Shown here: positions 1-5,865 of the stretch, one piece after another
Position numbering within the stretch: the first letter of the stretch is position 1
How the letters are laid out: every line of letters starts with the position of its first letter
Source of the DNA: Clostridiales bacterium
Lineage (GTDB): Bacteria; Bacillota; Clostridia; Christensenellales; Aristaeellaceae
Length of the DNA stretch: 9,555 bases
NCBI GenBank assembly: GCA_019409045.1
Contig: DXVG01000047.1
Location: 1-9,555 of the forward strand
Direction of reading: 5' to 3'
Position numbers and translations under genes: made by a program
Notes under the pieces: generated by a model
Told to the model about the DNA's origin: nothing
Databases searched by the model: none
Seen by the model: the letters and a program-made list of their open reading frames with translations, nothing else

Positions 1-571
1 GCACGATGCCAAAGAGCGCCTGATCCTCCCGCGTTTTGGCCGCCATGCAACGCTCCAGCCAGCGCAGCGTGCGGTGCATGGCCGCGCGCGCGCGGTCGTA
101 GTCGCACGGATAGGGCGAGCACTCGTCAAACTGCATGATGACGTCCGCCCCGAGCTTTTCCTGGATGGCGATGGAGGTCTCCGGCGCGAAGAAGTGGCGG
201 CTTCCGTCCAGATGCGAGCGAAATTCCACGCCCTCCTCGCGCAGCTTGCGCAGATCGGCCAGCGAGAACACCTGAAAGCCGCCGCTGTCGGTGAGGATGG
301 GCCTGTCCCAGTGCATGAAGCCGTGCAGGCCGCCCGCGCGGGCGACCAGCTCCTCCCCCGGGCGCAGGTGGAGGTGGTAGGTGTTGGAGAGTATGATCTG
401 CGCGCCGATGTCCTTCAGTTCATCCGGCGACATGGTCTTGACCGTGGCCTGCGTGCCCACGGGCATGAACACGGGCGTCTCGATGACGCCGTGCGGCGTG
501 TGCAGACGGCCGCGGCGCGCGCCCGTCTGTGCGCAGACGTGCAGAAGCTCAAATTCAAACGGCTTGTTCAA
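1..571 (-). CDS. tgt: Queuine/preQ1 tRNA-guanine transglycosylase, N-terminal part (cut by window edge)
   Basis: Tgt exchanges guanine-34 in the anticodon of GUN tRNAs (Asp, Asn, His, Tyr) for preQ1, an early step of queuosine formation, in the cytoplasm. The visible 190 residues show family hallmarks in order: TPHGVIETPVFMPVGTQATV (residues 25-44), SNTYHLHLRPG (62-72), the active-site block TDSGGFQVFS (94-103) with its conserved Asp, and MQFDEC followed by PYPCDYDRA (146-161). The zinc-binding C-terminal half lies beyond position 1. I chose a TTG start (569-571): the product then begins MNKPFEFELL as expected for the family, and a GGAGGG ribosome binding site (579-584) sits 7 bases upstream. 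No in-frame ATG is better placed. An intrinsic terminator lies just upstream (607-643) and I see no clear promoter between it and the start, so tgt may depend on read-through or on a promoter inside the preceding gene. Identity is near certain. Confidence 0.97.
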   Translation of the reverse strand, partial: MNKPFEFELLHVCAQTGARRGRLHTPHGVIETPVFMPVGTQATVKTMSPDELKDIGAQIILSNTYHLHLRPGEELVARAGGLHGFMHWDRPILTDSGGFQVFSLADLRKLREEGVEFRSHLDGSRHFFAPETSIAIQEKLGADVIMQFDECSPYPCDYDRARAAMHRTLRWLERCMAAKTREDQALFGIV

Positions 572-578
572 GGGCGTT

Positions 579-584
579 CCCTCC
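579..584 (-). promoter_or_regulatory. Ribosome binding site that fixes the TTG start of tgt
   Basis: On the minus strand GGAGGG lies 7 bases before TTG (569-571). It is the only strong Shine-Dalgarno match near the N-terminus, and it supports a non-ATG start. Confidence 0.75.
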
Positions 585-606
585 GGACGGATAAGTGCGT
601 TCGGGC

Positions 607-643
607 ATAAAAAACCGGCGGCCGCGCTAGCCGACCGCCGAAA
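607..643 (-). terminator. Rho-independent terminator after the Ig-like protein gene
   Basis: Read on the minus strand, a GC-rich hairpin (arm TCGGCGGTC, loop of about 9-10 bases, arm GGCCGCCGG; one or two G-T pairs) is followed directly by six T residues (complement of 609-614). It lies about 13 bases after the stop codon of the preceding gene and ends about 36 bases before the tgt start. It should limit read-through into tgt. The plus strand has no matching T-run, so it acts in one direction. Confidence 0.85.
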
Positions 644-656
644 TCAGGCGCCGCGC

Positions 657-1118
657 TCAGACCCGGGCGCGCCGGCGCAGCTTGAGCGCCAGCGCGGCGC
701 CGGACAGCGCCAGCAGCGCGATGGCCGCGCCCACCGGCAGGGACGGATCGCCCGCCTTGGGCACGCTCTGGTCGATCACGCGCGCGGCGATCTCCATGCT
801 CAGAAGCATGCTGCCGTCCGCGTCAAAGGCGTCGAGCCTGTACACGCCCGCATCCTCCGGCGCGGCGTTTACGATGTTGTATACGCGCTGATCCGCGCCC
901 TCGATGGGCGCGCCTTCAAAGTACCACTGATAGCTCGCGGGCGTGACGCCTTCGATGTTGACCTCCATCGAAAGGTCCTCCCCCGCGTCCACCACCGCGT
1001 CCTGCGTGATCCTGGACACGCGCATGACGACCGTGGTGGAGATCACGCCTTCGGCAAAGGCGCTGCCGGCAAGCAAAACCAGCGCCATGAGCACGGCGAC
1101 GCATATCGTCCTTCTCAT
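657..1118 (-). CDS. Small secreted Ig-like-domain protein with a degenerate sortase-type C-terminus
   Basis: A 153-residue protein that I cannot assign to a named gene. Residues 1-22 form a signal peptide (MRRT, then a hydrophobic core ending AFA) with likely cleavage before EG. Residues about 40-115 resemble a bacterial Ig-like fold: a core Trp in YQWYFEGAPIEGA (63-75) and the Tyr-corner motif EDAGVYRL (88-95). The usual paired cysteines are missing. The tail reads VPKAGD (119-124), a hydrophobic span (about 127-146), then RRRAR. That is the layout of an LPxTG cell-wall sorting signal, but with VPKAG in place of LPxTG, so the protein may be sortase-linked or simply held by one membrane helix with its Ig domain outside. 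It has its own promoter (1172-1200) and terminator, so it is probably monocistronic. The ATG start is supported by the signal peptide; its ribosome binding site (AGGGG, about 12 bases upstream) is weak. Confidence 0.82.
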   Translation of the reverse strand: MRRTICVAVLMALVLLAGSAFAEGVISTTVVMRVSRITQDAVVDAGEDLSMEVNIEGVTPASYQWYFEGAPIEGADQRVYNIVNAAPEDAGVYRLDAFDADGSMLLSMEIAARVIDQSVPKAGDPSLPVGAAIALLALSGAALALKLRRRARV

Positions 1119-1171
1119 TGCGAACGTCTACCCCTTCCGAATACACCTTGGGCATTTACATTCTGACTTAT

Positions 1172-1200
1172 ATTTTATAGCAGATTGCGTCGAATGGCAA
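1172..1200 (-). promoter_or_regulatory. Sigma-A-type promoter for the Ig-like protein gene
   Basis: On the minus strand, -35 TTGCCA (1195-1200), a 17-base spacer and -10 TAAAAT (1172-1177) lie about 54 bases upstream of the ATG. The surrounding sequence is much more AT-rich than the genes. Confidence 0.6.
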
Positions 1201-1277
1201 CTGTTTTGCGCCAGAATGCATCGTTTTGAAAATATATCGAAATCTATTCATTTTTTATTCAATATATTCGCAACGAA

Positions 1278-1306
1278 ATCGTGCAAAAATGTAATATTTG
1301 CGCGAT
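1278..1306. promoter_or_regulatory. 29-bp imperfect inverted repeat, candidate operator
   Basis: Arms ATCGTGCAAAAAT (1278-1290) and ATATTTGCGCGAT (1294-1306) are complementary at 11 of 13 positions around a 3-base centre GTA. The site lies 15 bases upstream of the -35 box of the plus-strand promoter and between two divergent promoters. Length and symmetry fit a dimeric regulator site, roughly at -79 to -51 from the expected start of transcription. No T-run follows it, so it is not a terminator. Its binding protein is unknown. Confidence 0.4.
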
Positions 1307-1321
1307 GCTTTCCGCGTTCGC

Positions 1322-1350
1322 TTTACGGGCGCGGCGGGAAATGCTATAAT
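1322..1350 (+). promoter_or_regulatory. Promoter of the GT-C-like membrane protein gene
   Basis: Consensus -10 TATAAT (1345-1350) has an extended TG motif (TGCTATAAT). A weak -35 TTTACG (1322-1327) lies at exactly 17 bases. Transcription would start near 1357, about 20 bases before the ATG, leaving a short leader with the ribosome binding site GGAGG. A perfect extended -10 with a poor -35 suits an activated promoter. Confidence 0.7.
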
Positions 1351-1377
1351 TCACAGGAGAGATCATTGGAGGTTTGC

Positions 1378-3297
1378 ATGGGCGGCATCGCACTGCTTCT
1401 GAGATTTGAGATATGCGGCTGCGCGCTGGTGAACGCGCTGTTGCGCGAGCGCGCGGGCGTGGTCCGGCTGTGGCTGGGACTGACGGCGGGGCTTTTGATG
1501 ATGATGTGGTTGCCCTCGCTGTGGGCGTACGCGCTGCGGTTCACGCAGGGCGCGCAGTGGGCGGCGCTGGGAACGGCCGCGCTCATATCGGGGGGCGCGC
1601 TTGTGCTTTCGCGCTATCGCGCGGCGCTCCCCGCGCCCGTCGAGCGCAAGCCCTTCTTTGGCGACATGCCCGCGTGGCTGCCGCTTGCGCTGGTGCTTCC
1701 GCTGCTGGCGCTGTCTGTGTATTTGCAGTACACGCACACGCTGCGCGAGGTGGACGGCGCGCTGCATGTGGGCCAGTCCACTTACGGCGACCTGTGCCTG
1801 CATTTGGGCATCGCCACGGGGCTTCAGAACAGCGCCTACCCGCCCGAGTACACGCTGATACAGGACGCGCTGCTGGGCTATCCGTTTCTGATGGACGCGC
1901 TCTCGGCCTCGATGATCTGCCTGGGGACGGACCTTGCGCTGTCCTTCATCCTCCCGGGGAGCCTGATGATGGGGCTGGTGTATCTGGGATTTGTGCTGCT
2001 TTCGTGGGAGTGGACGCGCTCGCGCGGGGCGGTGGTCGTGGCGTATCTGCTGCTGTTTTTGAACGGCGGGCTGGGGTTTTTCTATGTGTTGGACGGCGTG
2101 TGTCAGGACTCGACGGCGTGGCGCAACGTGTTTACGGGCTTCTACGCGGCGCCCGCGAACATGGTGGAGCACAACATACGCTGGGTCAACGTGATCTGCG
2201 ACATGATGATCCCGCAGCGCACGCTGCTGGCGGGCTGGACGATGCTGATCCCGGCGCTGTACCTGCTGTCGCTGGCCATGCGCGAGGGCGACCGGCGGCT
2301 GTACCTGATGCTGGGCGTGCTGGCGGGCGCGATGCCGATGATCCACACGCACTCGTTCCTGGCGCTGGCGCTGATCTCGGCGGGGTGCCTTCTGTGGTCG
2401 CTTCGCAGCGTTCCCGACCGCAGGGCGACGCTTGTGCGCTTCGGGCTGTACGCGGGCGTGACGGCGGTGCTGGCGCTGCCGCAGCTTCTGACCTGGGCGA
2501 TCCCGCAGACGGTGGGCGGCGGCTCTCTGTCGCTGCGGTTCAACTGGGTCAACTACGACGACGCCACGGGACGGCTGATCGACGACTACCTGTGGTTCTG
2601 GGTCAAGAACGTGGGGCCTGTGTACCTGCTGATGATCCCGGCGGCGCTGTTTTGCAGGGGCTGGAAGCGCGGCATGGCGCTGGGCGCGCTGTTTGTGTAC
2701 GTCGTGGCGGAGTTTGTGCAGTTTCAGCCCAACCCCTACGACAACAACAAGCTGTTCTACGCGGCGTTTATACTGATGCTGCCGCTGGTGGGAAGCTACC
2801 TCGCGGCGTTGTGGCGGCGGCTGCGCGGCCTTCCGGGGCGCTCGCTGCTGGCGGCGGCGTTTCTGGTGGTGTCGCTGACCTCGGGGGCGCTGTCCCTGGC
2901 GCGCGAGGCGGTGTCGGACTACACGCTCTTCAGCGCGGAGGATGTGCAGGCCGCGCAGTTCATACGCGACGAGCTGCCCGAGGACGCGGTGTACCTCACC
3001 GGCGATCAGCACAACAACCTGGTCACGTCGCTCGCGGGGCGGCAGATCGTGTGCGGCACGGGGAGCTACCTGTACTATCACGGCATCGACTACGCGCAGG
3101 CGGCCTTCGACGCGCGGCGCATGCTCGAGGCCCCGGAGGAAAGCCTTGCGCTGTTTGCCGAATACGGCGTGGACTATGTGGTGATCGGCGCGAGCGAGCG
3201 CGCAAATTACGCGGTGGACGAGGCGTATTTTGCGCAGAACTGCGAGCTGGTGTACGACGCGGGCAGCGTGCGCATCTACAGTGCGCCCGCGACGTGA
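1378..3297 (+). CDS. Polytopic membrane protein resembling GT-C glycosyltransferases
   Basis: A 639-residue integral membrane protein with roughly 11-13 hydrophobic helices through about residue 505, then a soluble C-terminal domain (about 515-639) probably facing outward. The first large extracytoplasmic loop holds HVGQSTYGDLCLHLG (130-144), with the acidic and histidine residues (Asp138, His142) placed as in GT-C enzymes that use lipid-linked sugars, then YPPEYTL and YPFLMD (168-173). Other conserved-looking blocks are NGGLGFFY (229-236), MIHTHSF (321-327), PYDNNKLFY (453-461), HNNLVTSLAGR (545-555) and YLYYHGIDY (564-572). From memory these blocks occur in uncharacterised bacterial membrane proteins of GT-C type; I assign no substrate. 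The start is the ATG at 1378, with GGAGG seven bases upstream and the promoter at 1322-1350; an in-frame extension reaching back to 943 runs through the promoter and the opposite gene and is not real. No obvious terminator follows, so read-through into marR is possible. The membrane protein call is firm; the enzyme class is inferred. Confidence 0.85.
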   Translation: MGGIALLLRFEICGCALVNALLRERAGVVRLWLGLTAGLLMMMWLPSLWAYALRFTQGAQWAALGTAALISGGALVLSRYRAALPAPVERKPFFGDMPAWLPLALVLPLLALSVYLQYTHTLREVDGALHVGQSTYGDLCLHLGIATGLQNSAYPPEYTLIQDALLGYPFLMDALSASMICLGTDLALSFILPGSLMMGLVYLGFVLLSWEWTRSRGAVVVAYLLLFLNGGLGFFYVLDGVCQDSTAWRNVFTGFYAAPANMVEHNIRWVNVICDMMIPQRTLLAGWTMLIPALYLLSLAMREGDRRLYLMLGVLAGAMPMIHTHSFLALALISAGCLLWSLRSVPDRRATLVRFGLYAGVTAVLALPQLLTWAIPQTVGGGSLSLRFNWVNYDDATGRLIDDYLWFWVKNVGPVYLLMIPAALFCRGWKRGMALGALFVYVVAEFVQFQPNPYDNNKLFYAAFILMLPLVGSYLAALWRRLRGLPGRSLLAAAFLVVSLTSGALSLAREAVSDYTLFSAEDVQAAQFIRDELPEDAVYLTGDQHNNLVTSLAGRQIVCGTGSYLYYHGIDYAQAAFDARRMLEAPEESLALFAEYGVDYVVIGASERANYAVDEAYFAQNCELVYDAGSVRIYSAPAT

Positions 3298-3340
3298 CGG
3301 AAATTTTCTGAAAGGTCCAGGAATTGTGTCGGGTTTGCCC

Positions 3341-3369
3341 TTGCGTTCCTGCGCGATCGGGCATACAAT
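3341..3369 (+). promoter_or_regulatory. Promoter of the marR-lipoprotein operon
   Basis: -35 TTGCGT (3341-3346), a 17-base spacer and -10 TACAAT (3364-3369). The predicted start of transcription near 3376 puts the 25-bp tandem repeat in the first part of the leader. TGCCC (3336-3340) and GGGCA (3359-3363) form an inverted repeat that brackets the -35 box and spacer, a plausible place for a repressor, though short. Confidence 0.55.
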
Positions 3370-3371
3370 AT

Positions 3372-3422
3372 ATATGGGACAACAGAAGAACGACAGATAT
3401 GGAACGACAGAAGAACGACGAG
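3372..3422 (+). repeat. Tandem direct repeat of 25 bp, two copies, in the marR leader
   Basis: Copy 1 (3372-3396) and copy 2 (3397-3421/3422) both begin ATATGG and share an exact 13-base core ACAGAAGAACGAC; only two differences occur in the first 23 positions. The copies abut directly. Each contains an ATG: the first (3374) is in frame with marR, and the second (3399) opens a 14-codon reading frame ending at the marR start. The function is unknown; it could be a regulator site or an RNA leader element. Confidence 0.8.
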
Positions 3423-3439
3423 ACGGGGAGGGAAAAGGC

Positions 3440-3916
3440 ATGAACAGTCTTCAGGATCGGAGAGAAGAGAGAGAGCTCGTACTCGAGCATCTGTACGACA
3501 TGCTGTTCCAGGCGTGGCCACTGATGCGGCGCAAGCTGCTGCCCTCGCCGATGCAGCAGGCGGAATTCGGCATGCCGCTTTCCCACATGCAGGTGCTTGC
3601 GATTCTCGACCATCACGGCTCGCTGTCCATCACCGAGATCTCCAACCGGTTCGGCATCGCCAAGCCCAACATAACGCCCCTGGTGGATCGGCTGATCGAG
3701 GACGGGCTGGTGATGCGCGAGCGCAACAGCGCGGACCGGCGCGTGGTGAACGTCGTGATCTGCGAGGAGGGCCGCAGGCGGCTTTCCATGATCTACCGCA
3801 AGCTGTGCGATCAGCTCTTTGACTGGACGCGCGCGCTGGATGACGAGGAATTGCGCGCCTTTATCGAGGCGCTGGAGACCATTGTGCGCCTTCTGGGCGC
3901 GCAGACGGACGGCTGA
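3440..3916 (+). CDS. MarR-family transcriptional regulator
   Basis: A 158-residue DNA-binding protein, the usual size for MarR. These regulators work as dimers and normally repress their own operon and neighbours until a small ligand or oxidation releases them. The winged helix-turn-helix lies at about 48-115: LSHMQVLAILDHHGSLSITE (47-66), recognition helix region ISNRFGIAKPNITPLVDRLI (67-86), then the wing RERNSADRRVVNVVICEEG (93-111) with the typical Asp-Arg pair. Flanking helices (about 8-33 and 112-152) form the dimer interface. The ATG at 3440 is preceded by GGAGGG with a 7-base gap (3427-3432). An in-frame ATG at 3374 would add 22 residues but falls at the predicted start of transcription and in the tandem repeat, so I rejected it. 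The lipoprotein gene follows after 59 bases without a terminator, which suggests one operon. The family is certain; ligand and targets are unknown. Confidence 0.95.
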   Translation: MNSLQDRREERELVLEHLYDMLFQAWPLMRRKLLPSPMQQAEFGMPLSHMQVLAILDHHGSLSITEISNRFGIAKPNITPLVDRLIEDGLVMRERNSADRRVVNVVICEEGRRRLSMIYRKLCDQLFDWTRALDDEELRAFIEALETIVRLLGAQTDG

Positions 3917-3963
3917 GGGGCGCCCCCCCGCGCCGCCGACGGACCGACCGGACCACGCTTTCT

Positions 3964-3970
3964 GGAGGAG
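3964..3970 (+). promoter_or_regulatory. Strong ribosome binding site of the lipoprotein gene
   Basis: GGAGGAG lies five bases before the ATG at 3976. The 59-base gap after marR shows no promoter and no hairpin with a T-run, which favours co-transcription with marR. Confidence 0.7.
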
Positions 3971-3975
3971 ACCTT

Positions 3976-5814
3976 ATGCGCAACAGAGCCGCCCTGTTTT
4001 TTCTCGCCGCGCTGATCGCACTGTGCGCGGCGGCGCTTGGCGGATGCACGCCGCAGGGCGAGACGACGGTGCGGCAAGACGAGCCGGACCTTTCGGTGAA
4101 CATATCCGTGCCCTACGCGACCACCACGCCCACACCCGTGCCCGAGGACCCGGATTCCCCGTTTTCCCTGGACGCCAACGGCAAGGTGACGGTGCTCAAC
4201 GAGCAGTGGATCGACGAGGGCTTTGCCTCCGTGGACGGGGAGAGCTCGCAGGAGACTTCGGACTATGTGCAGCTGCGCCTCGGCTCGCAGGGGCAGGACG
4301 TGCAGGCATTGCAGCTTCGCCTGCGCGAGCTGAACTACTATCGCGGCGACATATCCGGCGTGTTCGACACGCTGACCGAGCAGGCCGTGCAGCTGTTTGA
4401 GCTGACCTACGGCTCGATGCAGACGGGCATCGCCACCGCGGCGTTGCAGGAGATGCTCTTTGCGCAGGACGCGCCCGCCTACAGCGCCATGAACTACGCG
4501 GAGGCGATCGGGCGCAGCTTCACGCAGTTGCAACTGGGCGACGTGGGCAGCAATGTGCTCGCGCTGCAGTACCGCCTGCAGGAATTGGGCTATCCCCTCT
4601 CGCGGGCGACCGGCCAGTACGACCAGAGCACCGCGGAGGCCGTGAACCTGTTTTTCGAGACCTACGGAAACGGACAGAGCCTGGTCGCCACGCCGTCGAT
4701 GCAGAACGAGCTGTTCACGGTGGACGCGCGCACATACTCGGGCGCGACGCTGGAGCCGACGCAGGCGCCGCTGTACGACTTTGACACCTTTGCCGAGGGC
4801 AGCATGGGCACCACCGTGGAGGAGATCCAGGCGCGGCTGATCGAGCTTGGGTATTTGCAGGGCGAGGTCACCGGCACGTTCGACGCGGCGACCACGCAGG
4901 CGGTGGCGACCTTCCAGAGCGTGATCGGCATGAGCCAGGACGGCGCGGTGAGCACGCTGGTGTATTCGCAGCTGTTCTCCGAGGACGCGCCCGCCTACGG
5001 CAGCTATACCGCGACCTCCGCGATGCAGAGCGGCTATGTGCTTTTGCAGCAGGGAGACTCCGGCGACGCGGTGCTGCGCTTGCAGAACCGGCTGGTGGAG
5101 CTGGGGTACGCCAACGGCGCGCCCAACGGGCAGTACGCCGAGGCGACCGTGTCGGCGGTGCGGCTGTTCCAGCGCGGTGCGGGGCTTGAGCAGACGGGCG
5201 TGGCAAACGCGGTGATGCAGACGCTTCTGTACTCCGACGCCGCCCCGTCCTATGTGGCGCCGGACCCGACGGCCTCCACGGGCGACCGCCTGTATCCCTA
5301 CGAGCTGACCATGACCGACCTGAGCGAGGGCTCCACGGGCGACCTTGTGCTCTACCTGCAGACGCGGCTTCGCCAGCTTGGGTACTACGACGGCGGGGGC
5401 GACGGCGTATACGGCGCTTCCACGTCCGCAGCGGTGCGCGCCGCGCAGAAGAACCTGGGGCTCGTGGAGACGGGGATCGCCACCGCCTCCTTCCAGGAGC
5501 ACCTCTATTCCGACGCGATGCCGGACGCGGACGTTGCGCTGTATTCCGAGCAGCAGTCGTTCCAGGAGCTGGGCCTGGGCGACGTGGACGATGCGAGCAT
5601 GGGCCCTGTCGAGCAGCTTCAAAAGCAGCTCTGGGAGCTGGGCTATCTCGACCGCGAGGCCATTCGCGGCAGCGAGGGCTACTACAACGACGTGACGCAG
5701 ACCGCCGTGGTGGAGGCGCAGCTGGCCATGGGCTATGTCAGCGCCGACGGCGCGGCATCGCAGGAATTCCAGGCATTTATATTCTCGCAGTACTGCGCGC
5801 GCATCAAAAAGTAG
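3976..5814 (+). CDS. Lipoprotein with six peptidoglycan-binding-like repeats
   Basis: A 612-residue exported protein. Residues 1-23 are a lipoprotein signal peptide with lipobox LGGC; Cys24 would be lipidated, anchoring it to the outer face of the membrane. A low-complexity linker (about 46-62, ATTTPTPVPEDPD) follows. Six repeats of about 75 residues fill the rest: about 96-170, 181-253, 269-341, 353-425, 445-516 and 529-606. Each follows the PG_binding_1 pattern: an LxxGDxGxxVxxLQxRLxELGY opening, a GxFDxxTxxAVxxFQ-like centre and a Q/D-x-GxA-like end. Repeats 1-5 add a tail such as LFAQDAPAYS or LFSEDAPAYG. The sixth is most diverged (insert VDDASMGPVEQL, then GSEGYYNDVTQTAV). I see no amidase, transpeptidase or other catalytic domain, so it probably bridges membrane and cell wall or serves as a scaffold. 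It follows marR with no terminator between. The domain call is strong; the biological role is unknown. Confidence 0.93.
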   Translation: MRNRAALFFLAALIALCAAALGGCTPQGETTVRQDEPDLSVNISVPYATTTPTPVPEDPDSPFSLDANGKVTVLNEQWIDEGFASVDGESSQETSDYVQLRLGSQGQDVQALQLRLRELNYYRGDISGVFDTLTEQAVQLFELTYGSMQTGIATAALQEMLFAQDAPAYSAMNYAEAIGRSFTQLQLGDVGSNVLALQYRLQELGYPLSRATGQYDQSTAEAVNLFFETYGNGQSLVATPSMQNELFTVDARTYSGATLEPTQAPLYDFDTFAEGSMGTTVEEIQARLIELGYLQGEVTGTFDAATTQAVATFQSVIGMSQDGAVSTLVYSQLFSEDAPAYGSYTATSAMQSGYVLLQQGDSGDAVLRLQNRLVELGYANGAPNGQYAEATVSAVRLFQRGAGLEQTGVANAVMQTLLYSDAAPSYVAPDPTASTGDRLYPYELTMTDLSEGSTGDLVLYLQTRLRQLGYYDGGGDGVYGASTSAAVRAAQKNLGLVETGIATASFQEHLYSDAMPDADVALYSEQQSFQELGLGDVDDASMGPVEQLQKQLWELGYLDREAIRGSEGYYNDVTQTAVVEAQLAMGYVSADGAASQEFQAFIFSQYCARIKK

Positions 5815-5823
5815 GTCCTGGCT

Positions 5824-5860
5824 TGGCGCGAATTCGACAAAGTCTCGAAGATTCGCGCCA
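5824..5860 (+). terminator. Hairpin after the lipoprotein gene, weak terminator or operator
   Basis: Perfect 10-bp arms TGGCGCGAAT (5824-5833) and ATTCGCGCCA (5851-5860) extend inward through TCGA/TCGAA with one bulged base. It begins about ten bases after the stop codon. The following tract TTGGTTT is a poor T-run, so termination may be partial. The arm ends only five bases before the -35 box of the next promoter, so the same dyad could be a protein-binding site. Confidence 0.55.
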
Positions 5861-5865
5861 TTGGT

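Noticed and set aside
74..610. Plus-strand frames over tgt
   Set aside because: The minus-strand translation matches Tgt throughout, so these are shadows in other frames.
607..643. preQ1 riboswitch before tgt
   Set aside because: The hairpin lacks the A-rich tail and loop pattern of known preQ1 aptamers and ends in a plain T-run; it reads as a terminator.
943..1377. N-terminal extension of the GT-C-like protein
   Set aside because: It would run antisense through the Ig-like gene and then through the dyad and promoter. A strong ribosome binding site precedes the ATG at 1378.
3374..3439. Longer MarR start at 3374
   Set aside because: This ATG falls at the predicted transcription start and has no ribosome binding site; the ATG at 3440 has GGAGGG at ideal spacing.
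1363..3441. Long minus-strand open frame (692 codons) opposite the GT-C-like gene
   Set aside because: Its product is full of Arg, Gln and His with no hydrophobic core or motif, as expected for the antisense of a GC-rich gene. The plus-strand frame has promoter, ribosome binding site and membrane helices.
3917..3926. Palindrome GGGGCGCCCC after marR as a terminator
   Set aside because: It has no loop to form a stable hairpin and no T-run; it is followed by more C residues.
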